Shown: positions 1 to 5,034 of the stretch, piece after piece
Position numbering within the stretch: position 1 is the first letter of the stretch
How the letters are laid out: every line of letters begins with the position of its first letter
Assembly (NCBI GenBank): GCA_029239575.1
Contig: JARBUP010000220.1
Location: forward strand, 1 to 5,034
Source of the DNA: Bacillota bacterium
GTDB lineage: Bacteria > Bacillota > Clostridia > Tissierellales > Sedimentibacteraceae
DNA length: 5,034 nt
Reading direction: 5' to 3'
The notes under the pieces: generated by a model
The model's input: only the letters and a program-made list of their open reading frames with translations
What the model was told of the DNA's origin: nothing
Databases searched by the model: none
Translations under genes and position numbers: made by a program

Positions 1-74
1 CTTTGCTTTATTTTCAAGTTGCATTCATTAAGTACATTTTTTTAATTTGTGCTGCTCATCACGTGATACGAAAT

Positions 75-89
75 ATTGGTAGTACCAAT
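75..89. promoter_or_regulatory. GntR/FadR-type operator, distal copy
   Basis: ATTGGTAGTACCAAT is a perfect 15-bp palindrome with the same ATTGGT-N3-ACCAAT core as the site at 139-155. The two centres (82 and 147) are 65 bp apart, close to a whole number of helical turns, so DNA looping between bound dimers is possible. It lies about 70-85 nt inside the predicted leftward transcript, so it could also act as an elongation roadblock. Confidence 0.8.
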
Positions 90-96
90 TTGTTTT

Positions 97-130
97 AAAA
101 AATATGTTGTTACTGATCAAATAACAACAT
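97..130 (-). terminator. Weak hairpin with U-tract in the leftward leader (candidate attenuator)
   Basis: In minus orientation ATGTTGTTA (130-122) and TAACAACAT (112-104) form a 9-bp stem with a 9-nt loop, followed by AUUUUUU (103-97). The geometry is that of an intrinsic terminator, but the stem has only two G-C pairs and would be weak. It lies between the two operators and downstream of the leftward promoter, so it might be an attenuator of that transcript, a leaky end for the deacylase-regulator unit, or an inverted-repeat protein site. The sequence alone does not decide. Confidence 0.35.
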
Positions 131-138
131 TATTTTAT

Positions 139-155
139 AATTGGTAGAACCAATT
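139..155. promoter_or_regulatory. GntR/FadR-type operator, promoter-proximal
   Basis: AATTGGTAGAACCAATT has 7-bp inverted arms (AATTGGT/ACCAATT) around a 3-bp centre. TGGT-N3-ACCA is the classic site of the PdhR/LldR branch of FadR-type GntR repressors. A gene for such a regulator ends only 55 bp away. The site sits immediately downstream of the predicted transcription start of the leftward promoter, consistent with repression by blocking initiation or early elongation. That the neighbouring regulator is the binder is inferred. Confidence 0.8.
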
Positions 156-165
156 TATATATTTA

Positions 166-194
166 ATTATAATTTACTTTTTATACACTGTCAA
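166..194 (-). promoter_or_regulatory. Consensus sigma-A promoter firing leftward out of the window
   Basis: On the minus strand a perfect TTGACA (194-189) is followed after exactly 17 nt by a perfect TATAAT (171-166). Transcription would start near 159-160. The promoter lies just downstream of the GntR-regulator stop codon and points away from it, so it must drive a gene that begins at or beyond the left edge. The first operator-like repeat falls at about +5 to +21 relative to the predicted start, the usual place for a repressor site. The -35 box also overlaps a short palindrome, AACAATTGTT (193-202). Confidence 0.85.
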
Positions 195-209
195 CAATTG
201 TTATTTTTT

Positions 210-968
210 TTACATATTTCGTATATTAATTCCTTTTTGGTTTATTTTTAACAAGGCTTCATCGGATTTTTCAAGCAAATTTTCATCTACAACACTAAAA
301 TGTTTGTTAATAGATTCATAAGCAAGTGATTTGTCTTTAGTAACAAGACTTTTAACCATTTCTTTATGCGCTTCTTGTAACATATATTTTCTTTTTTCAT
401 TCATGAGTATTTCTCTTCTTAAATCGCCGATAAATCTATCCATTACTTCAGAAAGGGCCTCTAAAATATCTATAATCAAATAATTTTTAGAAGCAAATGC
501 TATATGATAATGTAGTTTTTTATCTAATTTTACATTCATTTCCTCACTGTTATTTCCATTTTCAGCATCAAGCTCTAAAATTATTTCTTTTAATTCATTA
601 ATTTCATTTTCCGATATATTATCTATAGCTAAAAGTAATGCTTGAGTTTCGAGTCCACGCCTTAATTGGCTTATTTGCTCATAATTTATTTTATTTAATA
701 AAAACATCATAGACATGGATTCAATTAAACTGCTTTCAAAATTTCCTGTAAGAAAGTTTCCCGCACCCTGCTTGCTTGAAATAACACCCATGTTGTCTAA
801 AGTTCTTATAGCTTCTCTAACTGAATTTCGACTTATTCCTAAAATAGCTGACAACTCCCTTTCTGCAGGAAGTTTTTCTCCAATTTTTAATTCACCTAAA
901 ATAATTTGTTTTTTTATAAAATCGATTACTTTTGTATATGATTTTTTTTGTAATAATTCCTCTTCCAT
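210..968 (-). CDS. GntR-family transcriptional regulator, FadR subfamily (FCD domain)
   Basis: This 252-aa DNA-binding regulator has an N-terminal winged helix-turn-helix (about residues 10-75; LPAERELSAILGISRNSVRE at 33-52 is the typical GntR recognition region, followed by a KQGAGNF wing). A C-terminal all-helical FCD ligand domain covers about 95-235. The four residues expected to bind metal in FCD domains are all present: D149, H153, H201 and H223. Many such proteins sense carboxylates such as lactate, pyruvate or gluconate. Length is normal for the family. The ATG is preceded by GAGGGG (980-975) with a 6-nt spacer. It follows the YbaK-type gene by 24 nt with no promoter or terminator between, so the two are probably cotranscribed. 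Two TGGT-N3-ACCA operators and a leftward promoter lie just beyond its stop, suggesting it represses the next operon. PdhR- or LldR-like function is plausible, but the effector is not determinable here. Confidence 0.93.
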   Translation of the reverse strand: MEEELLQKKSYTKVIDFIKKQIILGELKIGEKLPAERELSAILGISRNSVREAIRTLDNMGVISSKQGAGNFLTGNFESSLIESMSMMFLLNKINYEQISQLRRGLETQALLLAIDNISENEINELKEIILELDAENGNNSEEMNVKLDKKLHYHIAFASKNYLIIDILEALSEVMDRFIGDLRREILMNEKRKYMLQEAHKEMVKSLVTKDKSLAYESINKHFSVVDENLLEKSDEALLKINQKGINIRNM

Positions 969-992
969 GTGTGTCCCCTCTTATTTCAATAT

Positions 993-1466
993 TTAAGTCC
1001 AATTTTTACATATATCAACCCATTTTTGGTTTCTTGAATATTCATTAAGTTCTTCCAATGTAACTTCTATAGCAGAATTACTGCTGCCGCATGCTGGAAA
1101 TATTGTATTGAATCTTTTCATTGAATCATCTAAAAACACTTTAACTTTTTCAGGTAATGCAAATGGACAAACTCCGCCGACAGCATGACCTGTATATGCA
1201 TAAGCATCTTCTGGAGAAAGCATTTTAGCTTTAAATCCAAACTCTTCTTTAAACTTTTTGTTGTCTATTTTTGCATCCCCTGCAATAACAACAATCATTG
1301 CACAATCATCATCATACTTAAACGATAAAGATTTTGCTATTCTTGCTTCTTCAGTTTTTAAAGCCTGAGCCGCTAATTCAACTGTTGCAGTTGACTCTTC
1401 CATTTCAAGTATATCTTTATCTCTATTAAACTTTTTCAAATAATTTCGTACATTTTCAATTGACAT
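993..1466 (-). CDS. YbaK/EbsC-family aminoacyl-tRNA deacylase
   Basis: This 157-aa cytosolic protein matches the single-domain YbaK/EbsC/ProX editing family in length and motifs. These enzymes hydrolyse mischarged aminoacyl-tRNAs, typically Cys- or Ala-tRNA(Pro), in trans. Visible hallmarks are the conserved lysine in RIAKSLSF (K45), the GDAKID strand (63-68), the glycine-rich GHAVGGVCPFAL (93-104), and FPACGSSNSAIEVTLEEL near the C-terminus (123-140). The start is supported by AAGGGG (1478-1473), 6 nt before the ATG. Its own promoter lies at 1510-1538, after the pflA terminator, so it begins a new unit that continues into the GntR regulator. Substrate specificity among YbaK, ProXp-ala and related subtypes cannot be assigned from sequence alone, so no symbol is given. 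Confidence 0.9.
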   Translation of the reverse strand: MSIENVRNYLKKFNRDKDILEMEESTATVELAAQALKTEEARIAKSLSFKYDDDCAMIVVIAGDAKIDNKKFKEEFGFKAKMLSPEDAYAYTGHAVGGVCPFALPEKVKVFLDDSMKRFNTIFPACGSSNSAIEVTLEELNEYSRNQKWVDICKNWT

Positions 1467-1509
1467 TGCTTTCCCCTTATTATTTTATATGCGTATTTAT
1501 TAATACCTT

Positions 1510-1538
1510 ATTATAACAATGTATTTGATTCAAATCAA
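1510..1538 (-). promoter_or_regulatory. Sigma-A promoter for the deacylase-regulator unit
   Basis: On the minus strand TTGATT (1538-1533, four of six matches to the -35 consensus) is followed after 17 nt by a perfect TATAAT (1515-1510). A start near 1503 would give a leader of about 37 nt before the YbaK-type ATG at 1466. The -35 box is one arm of a short inverted repeat (TTGATT, two bases, AATCAA; 1525-1538), which could be a regulator site or chance. Confidence 0.75.
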
Positions 1539-1550
1539 GCAAGTATGGAT

Positions 1551-1578
1551 AAAAAAAGCTACCACATGGGTAGCTTTT
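1551..1578 (-). terminator. Intrinsic terminator of pflBA
   Basis: The minus-strand RNA forms a perfect 10-bp stem, AAAAGCUACC (1578-1569) with GGUAGCUUUU (1563-1554), around a CAUGU loop. It runs directly into seven U residues (1557-1551). It starts 8 nt after the pflA stop codon and separates pflBA from the next promoter. On the plus strand the stem is followed by only a short T-run (TTTTAT), so it is mainly a minus-strand terminator. Confidence 0.93.
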
Positions 1579-1586
1579 ATATACAT

Positions 1587-2315
1587 TTACTTTACTAATT
1601 TTTCTATTTTTAAATTATTTTTTAACTCATTTAATTTTTCTATTGACATAGGTTGAACATCATCAAGTTTATAATTAAGTTTAAGTTCCTTATATTTAAA
1701 AACACCTAATGTATGATAAGGAAGCAGTTCTACTTTTTTTATCATTTCATTTGGAAAAGAGTTTACTTCTTTTTCAAATTCTGCCATATGTTTTATACTA
1801 TCATTTATACCCGGTGTAACAACATGTTTTATCCAAATATGCTTTTTATTTTTAATTAAAGCATCTTTAAATTCATAATAATATTTAATGTCGAGCCCTG
1901 TTATTAATTTATATTTTTCAGGGTTAGAATGTTTTATATCAAGAAGGACAAGGTCAGTATAATTTAATATTTCATCATAATCACCAAAACCAGCACCTGC
2001 TGTATCTATTACTGTGTGAATATTTTCTTCTTTTAATAGTTTTAAACATTCCAATAAAAATTCAGGCTGCATTAATGGTTCTCCTCCTGAAAAAGTAACC
2101 CCTCCATCATTGAATTTAAAATATGGTTTATATCTTTTAGCTTTATTTACTATTTCTTCAGGTGTTATTACAGTTCCATTATTAAGTTGCCAAGTATCTG
2201 GATTGTGGCAGTATGAACATCTTAATCTGCACCCCTGAAGAAAAACAACCATGCGAATACCTGGACCATCTAAAGTTCCTAATGTTTCTATAGAATGAAG
2301 TTTTCCTTTTACCAT
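1587..2315 (-). CDS. pflA: Pyruvate formate-lyase activating enzyme (radical SAM)
   Basis: This 242-aa radical-SAM enzyme uses a [4Fe-4S] cluster and S-adenosylmethionine to place the glycyl radical on PflB. The cluster motif C29-x3-C33-x2-C36 is intact within LQGCRLRCSYCHNPDTW. The N-terminal TLDGPGIRMVVF and the SAM-binding SGGEP (77-81) are typical of PflA, as is LLPYHTLG (197-204). Length fits canonical PflA, and there is no extra ferredoxin-type cysteine insert as found in activases of other glycyl-radical enzymes. It starts 10 nt after pflB, and its Shine-Dalgarno (AAGGA) overlaps the pflB stop codon, implying translational coupling. A strong terminator follows. Expression should depend on the pflB promoter and its upstream ZTP riboswitch. 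Confidence 0.97.
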   Translation of the reverse strand: MVKGKLHSIETLGTLDGPGIRMVVFLQGCRLRCSYCHNPDTWQLNNGTVITPEEIVNKAKRYKPYFKFNDGGVTFSGGEPLMQPEFLLECLKLLKEENIHTVIDTAGAGFGDYDEILNYTDLVLLDIKHSNPEKYKLITGLDIKYYYEFKDALIKNKKHIWIKHVVTPGINDSIKHMAEFEKEVNSFPNEMIKKVELLPYHTLGVFKYKELKLNYKLDDVQPMSIEKLNELKNNLKIEKLVK

Positions 2316-2325
2316 AATTATTTCC

Positions 2326-4548
2326 TTACATTCTTTCGTGGAATGTCCTGTTTATAACATCTAATTGTTGTTCTTTAGTAAGCCTGTTAAAATTAACTGC
2401 ATATCCTGATACACGAATTGTAAGATTAGGATAATTTTCAGGATTTTCCATTGCATGTTGTAGAACTTCTTTATCAATTACATTTACGTTCATATGATGA
2501 GCTTCTTGAACAAAATACCCATCAAGTATATTTACAAGATTATCAATTCTATGTCTTTGCATTTTACCAAGAGTATTTGGAATTACAGTAAATGTGTTAG
2601 AAATACCGTCTTCGCATATATTTTCATATTTAAGTTTTGCAACAGAATTAAGGGATGCTAAAATTCCGCTTTTATCCCTTCCATGCATTGGATTTGCACC
2701 AGGTGCAAATGGTTCTCCAGATTTTCTTCCATCAGGAGTTGCTCCAGTTTTCTTTCCATAAACAACATTTGAGGTTATGGTTAAAACTGATAATGTATGT
2801 TTTGCATTTCGGTATGTCCCATGTTTTTTAAGTTCATTAGAGAAAATTTCAACTATTTCTTCAGCTATATAATCAACTCTGTCATCATCATTTCCATACA
2901 TAGGAAATTCTCCATTAATTTCAAAATCAATAGCAATACCATTTTCATTATAAATAGGTTTTACTTCTGCGTATTTAATAGCGCTTAATGAATCAGCTAC
3001 TATGGATAATCCTGCAACTCCAAAAGCCATGAATCTTCCTACATGGTAATCATGAAGAGCCATTAGACCTGCTTCATAAGCATATTTATCATGCATGTAA
3101 TGGATTATGTTCATAGTATTTACATAAAGTTCAGCTACATACTCAAGCACTTTTTTGTATGATTGCAAAACTACATCATAATTTAATACCTCCGAATTTA
3201 TTTTTTCTAATCCATCAATTACTTTTACATTTTTAATTTCGTCATATCCACCGTTTATTGCCATTAAAAGTGATTTAGCTAAATTACATCTTGCTCCGAA
3301 AAACTGCATGTCTTTTCCCATTCTCATTGCAGATACACAGCATGCAATACCATAATCATCACCATGCATAGGTCTCATAATATCGTCATTTTCATATTGA
3401 ATAGCAGAAGTTTCAATGGACATTTTTGCACAATATTTCTTAAAGTTTTCTGGCAAATCATTGGACCAAAGAACTGTCATATTTGGTTCTGGGGATGAAT
3501 TTAAATTAGTCAAAGTATGCATAAATCTAAAAGTATTTTTAGTTACTAAAGTTCTTTTATCAAGTCCCATCCCTCCAAGTGATTCCGTAACCCAATTAGG
3601 ATCTCCTGCAAATAATTCATTGTAGTCTGGAGTACGAAGATGTCTTACCATTCTTAGTTTTAAAACAAACTGGTCAATAATTTCCTGTGCTTCTGTTTCT
3701 GTTAATACACTATTTTTCAAATCCCGTTCCATGTAAATATCTATGAATGAACTAACTCTTCCAAGAGACATAGCAGCACCATTATTTTCTTTAACACCTG
3801 CTAAATATCCAAAATAAATTGCTTGAACAGCTTCTTTTGCATTAGTAGAAGGTTTTGAAATATCCACATTATATTTTGCTGCCATTGATTTCATTGAATT
3901 TAGTGCTTTGATTTGTTCTCTAATTTCTTCCCTTGCTCTCATGTTTTCTTCATTCATTGGTAATGTGATTTTTGAATATTCTTCTTCTTTTTTTTCTAAT
4001 AAAAAATCAATTCCATAAAGGGCAATTCTTCTAAAGTCACCTATGATTCTACCCCTTCCATATGCATCCGGAAGTCCTGTTAATAGTCCAACATTTCTTG
4101 CTGCCCTTATTTCAGGCGTATATACATCAAAAACACCTTCATTATGAGTTTTTCTAAACTTAAATATTTCGTCTAATTCTTTCGGCATTTCATAACCATA
4201 TTCTTTTAAAGAAGTTTCAACCATTCTTATACCACCAAAAGGATTCATCATCCTTTTTAAAGGTGCATCCGTTTGAAAACCTACAATTATTTCATTTTCT
4301 CTATCTAAATATCCCGCATCAAAATTATCTATTCCTGAAATATGCTTTGTATCTACATCAAGAATTCCTTTTTTTAACTCAAGTTTCGCTAAATTTGATG
4401 CTTTTTCAAATAAATTTTTAGTTTTTTCAGTTGCTTCTTCAAGAAACTCTTCATTACCTTCATAAGGTTTATAATTATTTTGAATAAAATCTCTTACATT
4501 TATTTCATTTGTCCATTTACCTTCTTTAAAACTTTTCCATTGTTCCAT
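2326..4548 (-). CDS. pflB: Pyruvate formate-lyase (formate C-acetyltransferase)
   Basis: This 740-aa cytosolic glycyl-radical enzyme converts pyruvate and CoA to acetyl-CoA and formate under anaerobic conditions. The N-terminal PFL domain holds the adjacent catalytic cysteines C403-C404 in GIACCVSAM, specific to true PFL rather than diol dehydratase or choline lyase relatives. The C-terminal glycyl-radical loop is RVSGYAVNF with the radical glycine at 715. TPDGRKSGEPFAPGANPMHGRD (604-625) and the run near 96-112 (PLKRMMNPFGGIRMVET) also fit. Length is close to the usual 740-760 aa, with no frameshift. The start is fixed by AGGAGG (4560-4555), 6 nt before the ATG. The leader of about 127 nt carries a ZTP riboswitch and terminator, and the activase gene follows after 10 nt. 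This control suggests a one-carbon supply role (formate for formyl-THF and purines), possibly beside fermentation. Confidence 0.98.
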   Translation of the reverse strand: MEQWKSFKEGKWTNEINVRDFIQNNYKPYEGNEEFLEEATEKTKNLFEKASNLAKLELKKGILDVDTKHISGIDNFDAGYLDRENEIIVGFQTDAPLKRMMNPFGGIRMVETSLKEYGYEMPKELDEIFKFRKTHNEGVFDVYTPEIRAARNVGLLTGLPDAYGRGRIIGDFRRIALYGIDFLLEKKEEEYSKITLPMNEENMRAREEIREQIKALNSMKSMAAKYNVDISKPSTNAKEAVQAIYFGYLAGVKENNGAAMSLGRVSSFIDIYMERDLKNSVLTETEAQEIIDQFVLKLRMVRHLRTPDYNELFAGDPNWVTESLGGMGLDKRTLVTKNTFRFMHTLTNLNSSPEPNMTVLWSNDLPENFKKYCAKMSIETSAIQYENDDIMRPMHGDDYGIACCVSAMRMGKDMQFFGARCNLAKSLLMAINGGYDEIKNVKVIDGLEKINSEVLNYDVVLQSYKKVLEYVAELYVNTMNIIHYMHDKYAYEAGLMALHDYHVGRFMAFGVAGLSIVADSLSAIKYAEVKPIYNENGIAIDFEINGEFPMYGNDDDRVDYIAEEIVEIFSNELKKHGTYRNAKHTLSVLTITSNVVYGKKTGATPDGRKSGEPFAPGANPMHGRDKSGILASLNSVAKLKYENICEDGISNTFTVIPNTLGKMQRHRIDNLVNILDGYFVQEAHHMNVNVIDKEVLQHAMENPENYPNLTIRVSGYAVNFNRLTKEQQLDVINRTFHERM

Positions 4549-4562
4549 ATATATCCTCCTAA

Positions 4563-4600
4563 GGTTTTTTTAACTCAGGACACAAAAAACCGCCTGAGCT
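4563..4600 (-). promoter_or_regulatory. Alternative hairpins between the terminator and the pflB ribosome site
   Basis: Two RNA pairings compete with the terminator once polymerase has read through. AGCUCAGG (4600-4593), within the terminator 3' arm, can pair with CCUGAGUU (4579-4572). GGUUUUUU (4591-4584) can pair with AAAAAACC (4570-4563). Either would disrupt the terminator stem and leave AGGAGG (4560-4555) exposed. These are sequence-level complementarities; a regulatory role is inferred. Confidence 0.4.
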
Positions 4601-4612
4601 TCGCCCAGGCGG
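4584..4612 (-). terminator. Riboswitch-controlled intrinsic terminator upstream of pflB
   Basis: In the RNA, CCGCCUGGGC (4612-4603) pairs along its full length with GCUCAGGCGG (4599-4590), with one G-U pair and a GAA loop. Six U residues follow (4589-4584). The 5' arm is itself the most conserved segment of the ZTP aptamer, so ligand-stabilised aptamer and terminator are mutually exclusive. The expected behaviour is termination without ligand and read-through into pflB with ZMP/ZTP. This regulatory logic is inferred from the overlap and from known members of the class. Confidence 0.92.
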
Positions 4613-4674
4613 TCGACTTTTAATTAAAATCACACTCCCTCGTGGTACTCCACGTTTCCGCCAGTTATGTGATA
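4603..4674 (-). ncRNA. ZTP (ZMP/ZTP, 'pfl motif') riboswitch aptamer
   Basis: The pflB leader carries the hallmarks of the ZTP riboswitch class. P1 is AUCACA (4673-4668) with UGUGAU (4634-4629). The conserved AACUGGCGG (4666-4658) is followed by a P2 hairpin, CGUGG-AGUA-CCACG (4654-4641), then AGGGAGU (4640-4634). After an A/U-rich linker comes the signature CCGCCUGGGC (4612-4603). GGCGG (4662-4658) can pair perfectly with CCGCC (4612-4608), the expected pseudoknot. A short P3 could form between GUC (4617-4615) and GGC (4605-4603). The class senses the purine intermediate ZMP and its triphosphate ZTP, signals of 10-formyl-THF shortage. All conserved blocks are present and correctly ordered. 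Confidence 0.95.
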
Positions 4675-4681
4675 AGGCTAT

Positions 4682-4708
4682 ATTATAATATACATTTTAA
4701 AATGTCAA
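4682..4708 (-). promoter_or_regulatory. Sigma-A promoter of pflBA
   Basis: On the minus strand a perfect TTGACA (4708-4703) and a perfect TATAAT (4687-4682) are separated by 15 nt, shorter than the usual 17. A weaker TAATAT (4685-4680) would give a 17-nt spacer. Transcription would begin near 4675, just before the riboswitch P1 helix. The -35 box starts only 6 nt after the stop codon of the preceding gene, so promoter, aptamer, terminator and ribosome site are packed into about 160 nt. Confidence 0.75.
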
Positions 4709-4714
4709 TAATTT

Positions 4715-5034
4715 TTATGAACTTTTAATTAAATTATTAATTTGTTCTTGCGTTTGATTATAAAGAAATTCATTTGTAACTTTTTCTTCATATAATTTTG
4801 ACATTGCTTTATCAATGTGATTTTTAGCATATTTCACTATATCCATAGATCTTCCAATTTCAGCCAATACCACAAAATCATATATTAATGAATCATAGAA
4901 TTTACTAGAGAAAATTTCAAAGTAACTAACAGTTATATCTGTATTAGTTATCAAATTTATATCAGCTATTTCTCTTTTAAAATTACCTAATAATCTTTGA
5001 GCTTCTTCTGCATTGTTAACTGCTTCATCTATAT
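4715..5034 (-). CDS. Hypothetical protein, C-terminal part (5' end outside the window)
   Basis: The reading frame is open from the right edge to a TAA at 4715-4717, giving about 106 residues of a protein that begins beyond the window. An in-frame TTG near 4954 could look like a start, but the frame continues upstream with coherent sequence (IDEAVNNAEEAQRLLGNFKR), so this is more likely the interior of a longer gene. The visible part is rich in charged and polar residues with heptad-like spacing and looks largely alpha-helical (for example ending YNQTQEQINNLIKSS). No transmembrane segment, catalytic motif or cysteine cluster is seen in this part. I do not recognise the family. No terminator is visible between its stop and the pflB promoter. 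Confidence 0.7.
   Translation of the reverse strand, partial: IDEAVNNAEEAQRLLGNFKREIADINLITNTDITVSYFEIFSSKFYDSLIYDFVVLAEIGRSMDIVKYAKNHIDKAMSKLYEEKVTNEFLYNQTQEQINNLIKSS

Larger units (their letters stand above)
1..209. other. Intergenic regulatory region at the left edge; no complete gene
   Basis: No convincing complete coding sequence is present on either strand. Besides the promoter, operators and hairpin listed separately, it has a 10-bp palindrome ATCACGTGAT (58-67). A leftward reading frame starts at ATG 24-22 (MQLENKAK) and stays open to the edge. That ATG lacks a recognisable Shine-Dalgarno sequence, so it is only a possible start for the downstream gene; the true start may lie outside the window. 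Confidence 0.6.

Noticed and set aside
1..24. Leftward gene starting at ATG 24-22
   Set aside because: Only eight codons are visible and no Shine-Dalgarno precedes the ATG, so it is mentioned as a possibility but not called as a CDS.
58..67. ATCACGTGAT palindrome as an operator
   Set aside because: It is a perfect 10-bp palindrome, but only one copy is present and it matches no regulator that I can name with confidence.
104..130. Rex operator
   Set aside because: The half-sites are similar (TTGTTA/TAACAA), but the spacing is 9 nt instead of the 6 nt expected between these hexamers, so it is not called as a Rex site.
715..996. Plus-strand open frame of 93 codons
   Set aside because: It lies antisense to the well-supported GntR regulator, has no ribosome binding site, and its translation has no recognisable domain.
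2797..2988. Plus-strand open frame of 63 codons
   Set aside because: It is antisense to pflB and its aromatic-rich translation is typical of the reverse of an AT-rich gene.
3416..3625. Plus-strand open frame of 69 codons
   Set aside because: It is antisense to pflB with no ribosome site and no independent support.
4641..4654. CGTGG/CCACG dyad as a protein operator
   Set aside because: It is fully explained as the P2 hairpin of the ZTP aptamer, and its position between conserved aptamer blocks fits that reading.
4715..4954. A 79-aa stand-alone gene starting at TTG 4954
   Set aside because: The same frame is open through to the right edge, and no Shine-Dalgarno precedes the TTG. It is better read as the tail of a longer, truncated gene.

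Overview
The window is AT-rich DNA with strong AGGAGG/AGGGG-type ribosome binding sites and consensus sigma-A promoters. It looks like chromosomal DNA from a clostridial (Bacillota) anaerobe; the genus cannot be fixed from the sequence alone. Every gene is on the minus strand, so transcription runs from high to low coordinates.

Layout in the direction of transcription: (1) the C-terminal part of an unrecognised helical protein (4715 to the right edge). (2) A compact control region (about 4584-4708) with a sigma-A promoter, a ZTP (ZMP/'pfl' class) riboswitch aptamer, and an intrinsic terminator whose 5' arm is the conserved CCGCCUGGGC segment of the aptamer. (3) pflB (pyruvate formate-lyase, 740 aa) and pflA (its radical-SAM activating enzyme, 242 aa), 10 nt apart and closed by a strong terminator at 1551-1578. 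(4) A second unit with its own promoter: a YbaK/EbsC-type aminoacyl-tRNA deacylase followed 24 nt later by a FadR-subfamily GntR regulator with an intact FCD metal site. (5) A 209-nt left-edge region with no complete gene but a dense regulatory array: a perfect TTGACA-N17-TATAAT promoter firing leftward, two ATTGGT-N3-ACCAAT operators 65 bp apart, and a hairpin with a U-tract between them.

How the parts fit together: the riboswitch suggests that PFL here supplies formate for one-carbon metabolism. ZMP/ZTP rises when 10-formyl-tetrahydrofolate is short. Ligand binding should prevent termination and turn on pflBA, giving formate from pyruvate for formyl-THF synthesis and purine production. The GntR protein probably represses a leftward operon starting just outside the window. 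The operator type and FCD fold resemble PdhR/LldR systems, so pyruvate- or lactate-related genes are the best guess. Both halves may therefore act around the pyruvate node, but the second link is inference.

No mobile elements, CRISPR arrays, tRNA or rRNA genes were seen.
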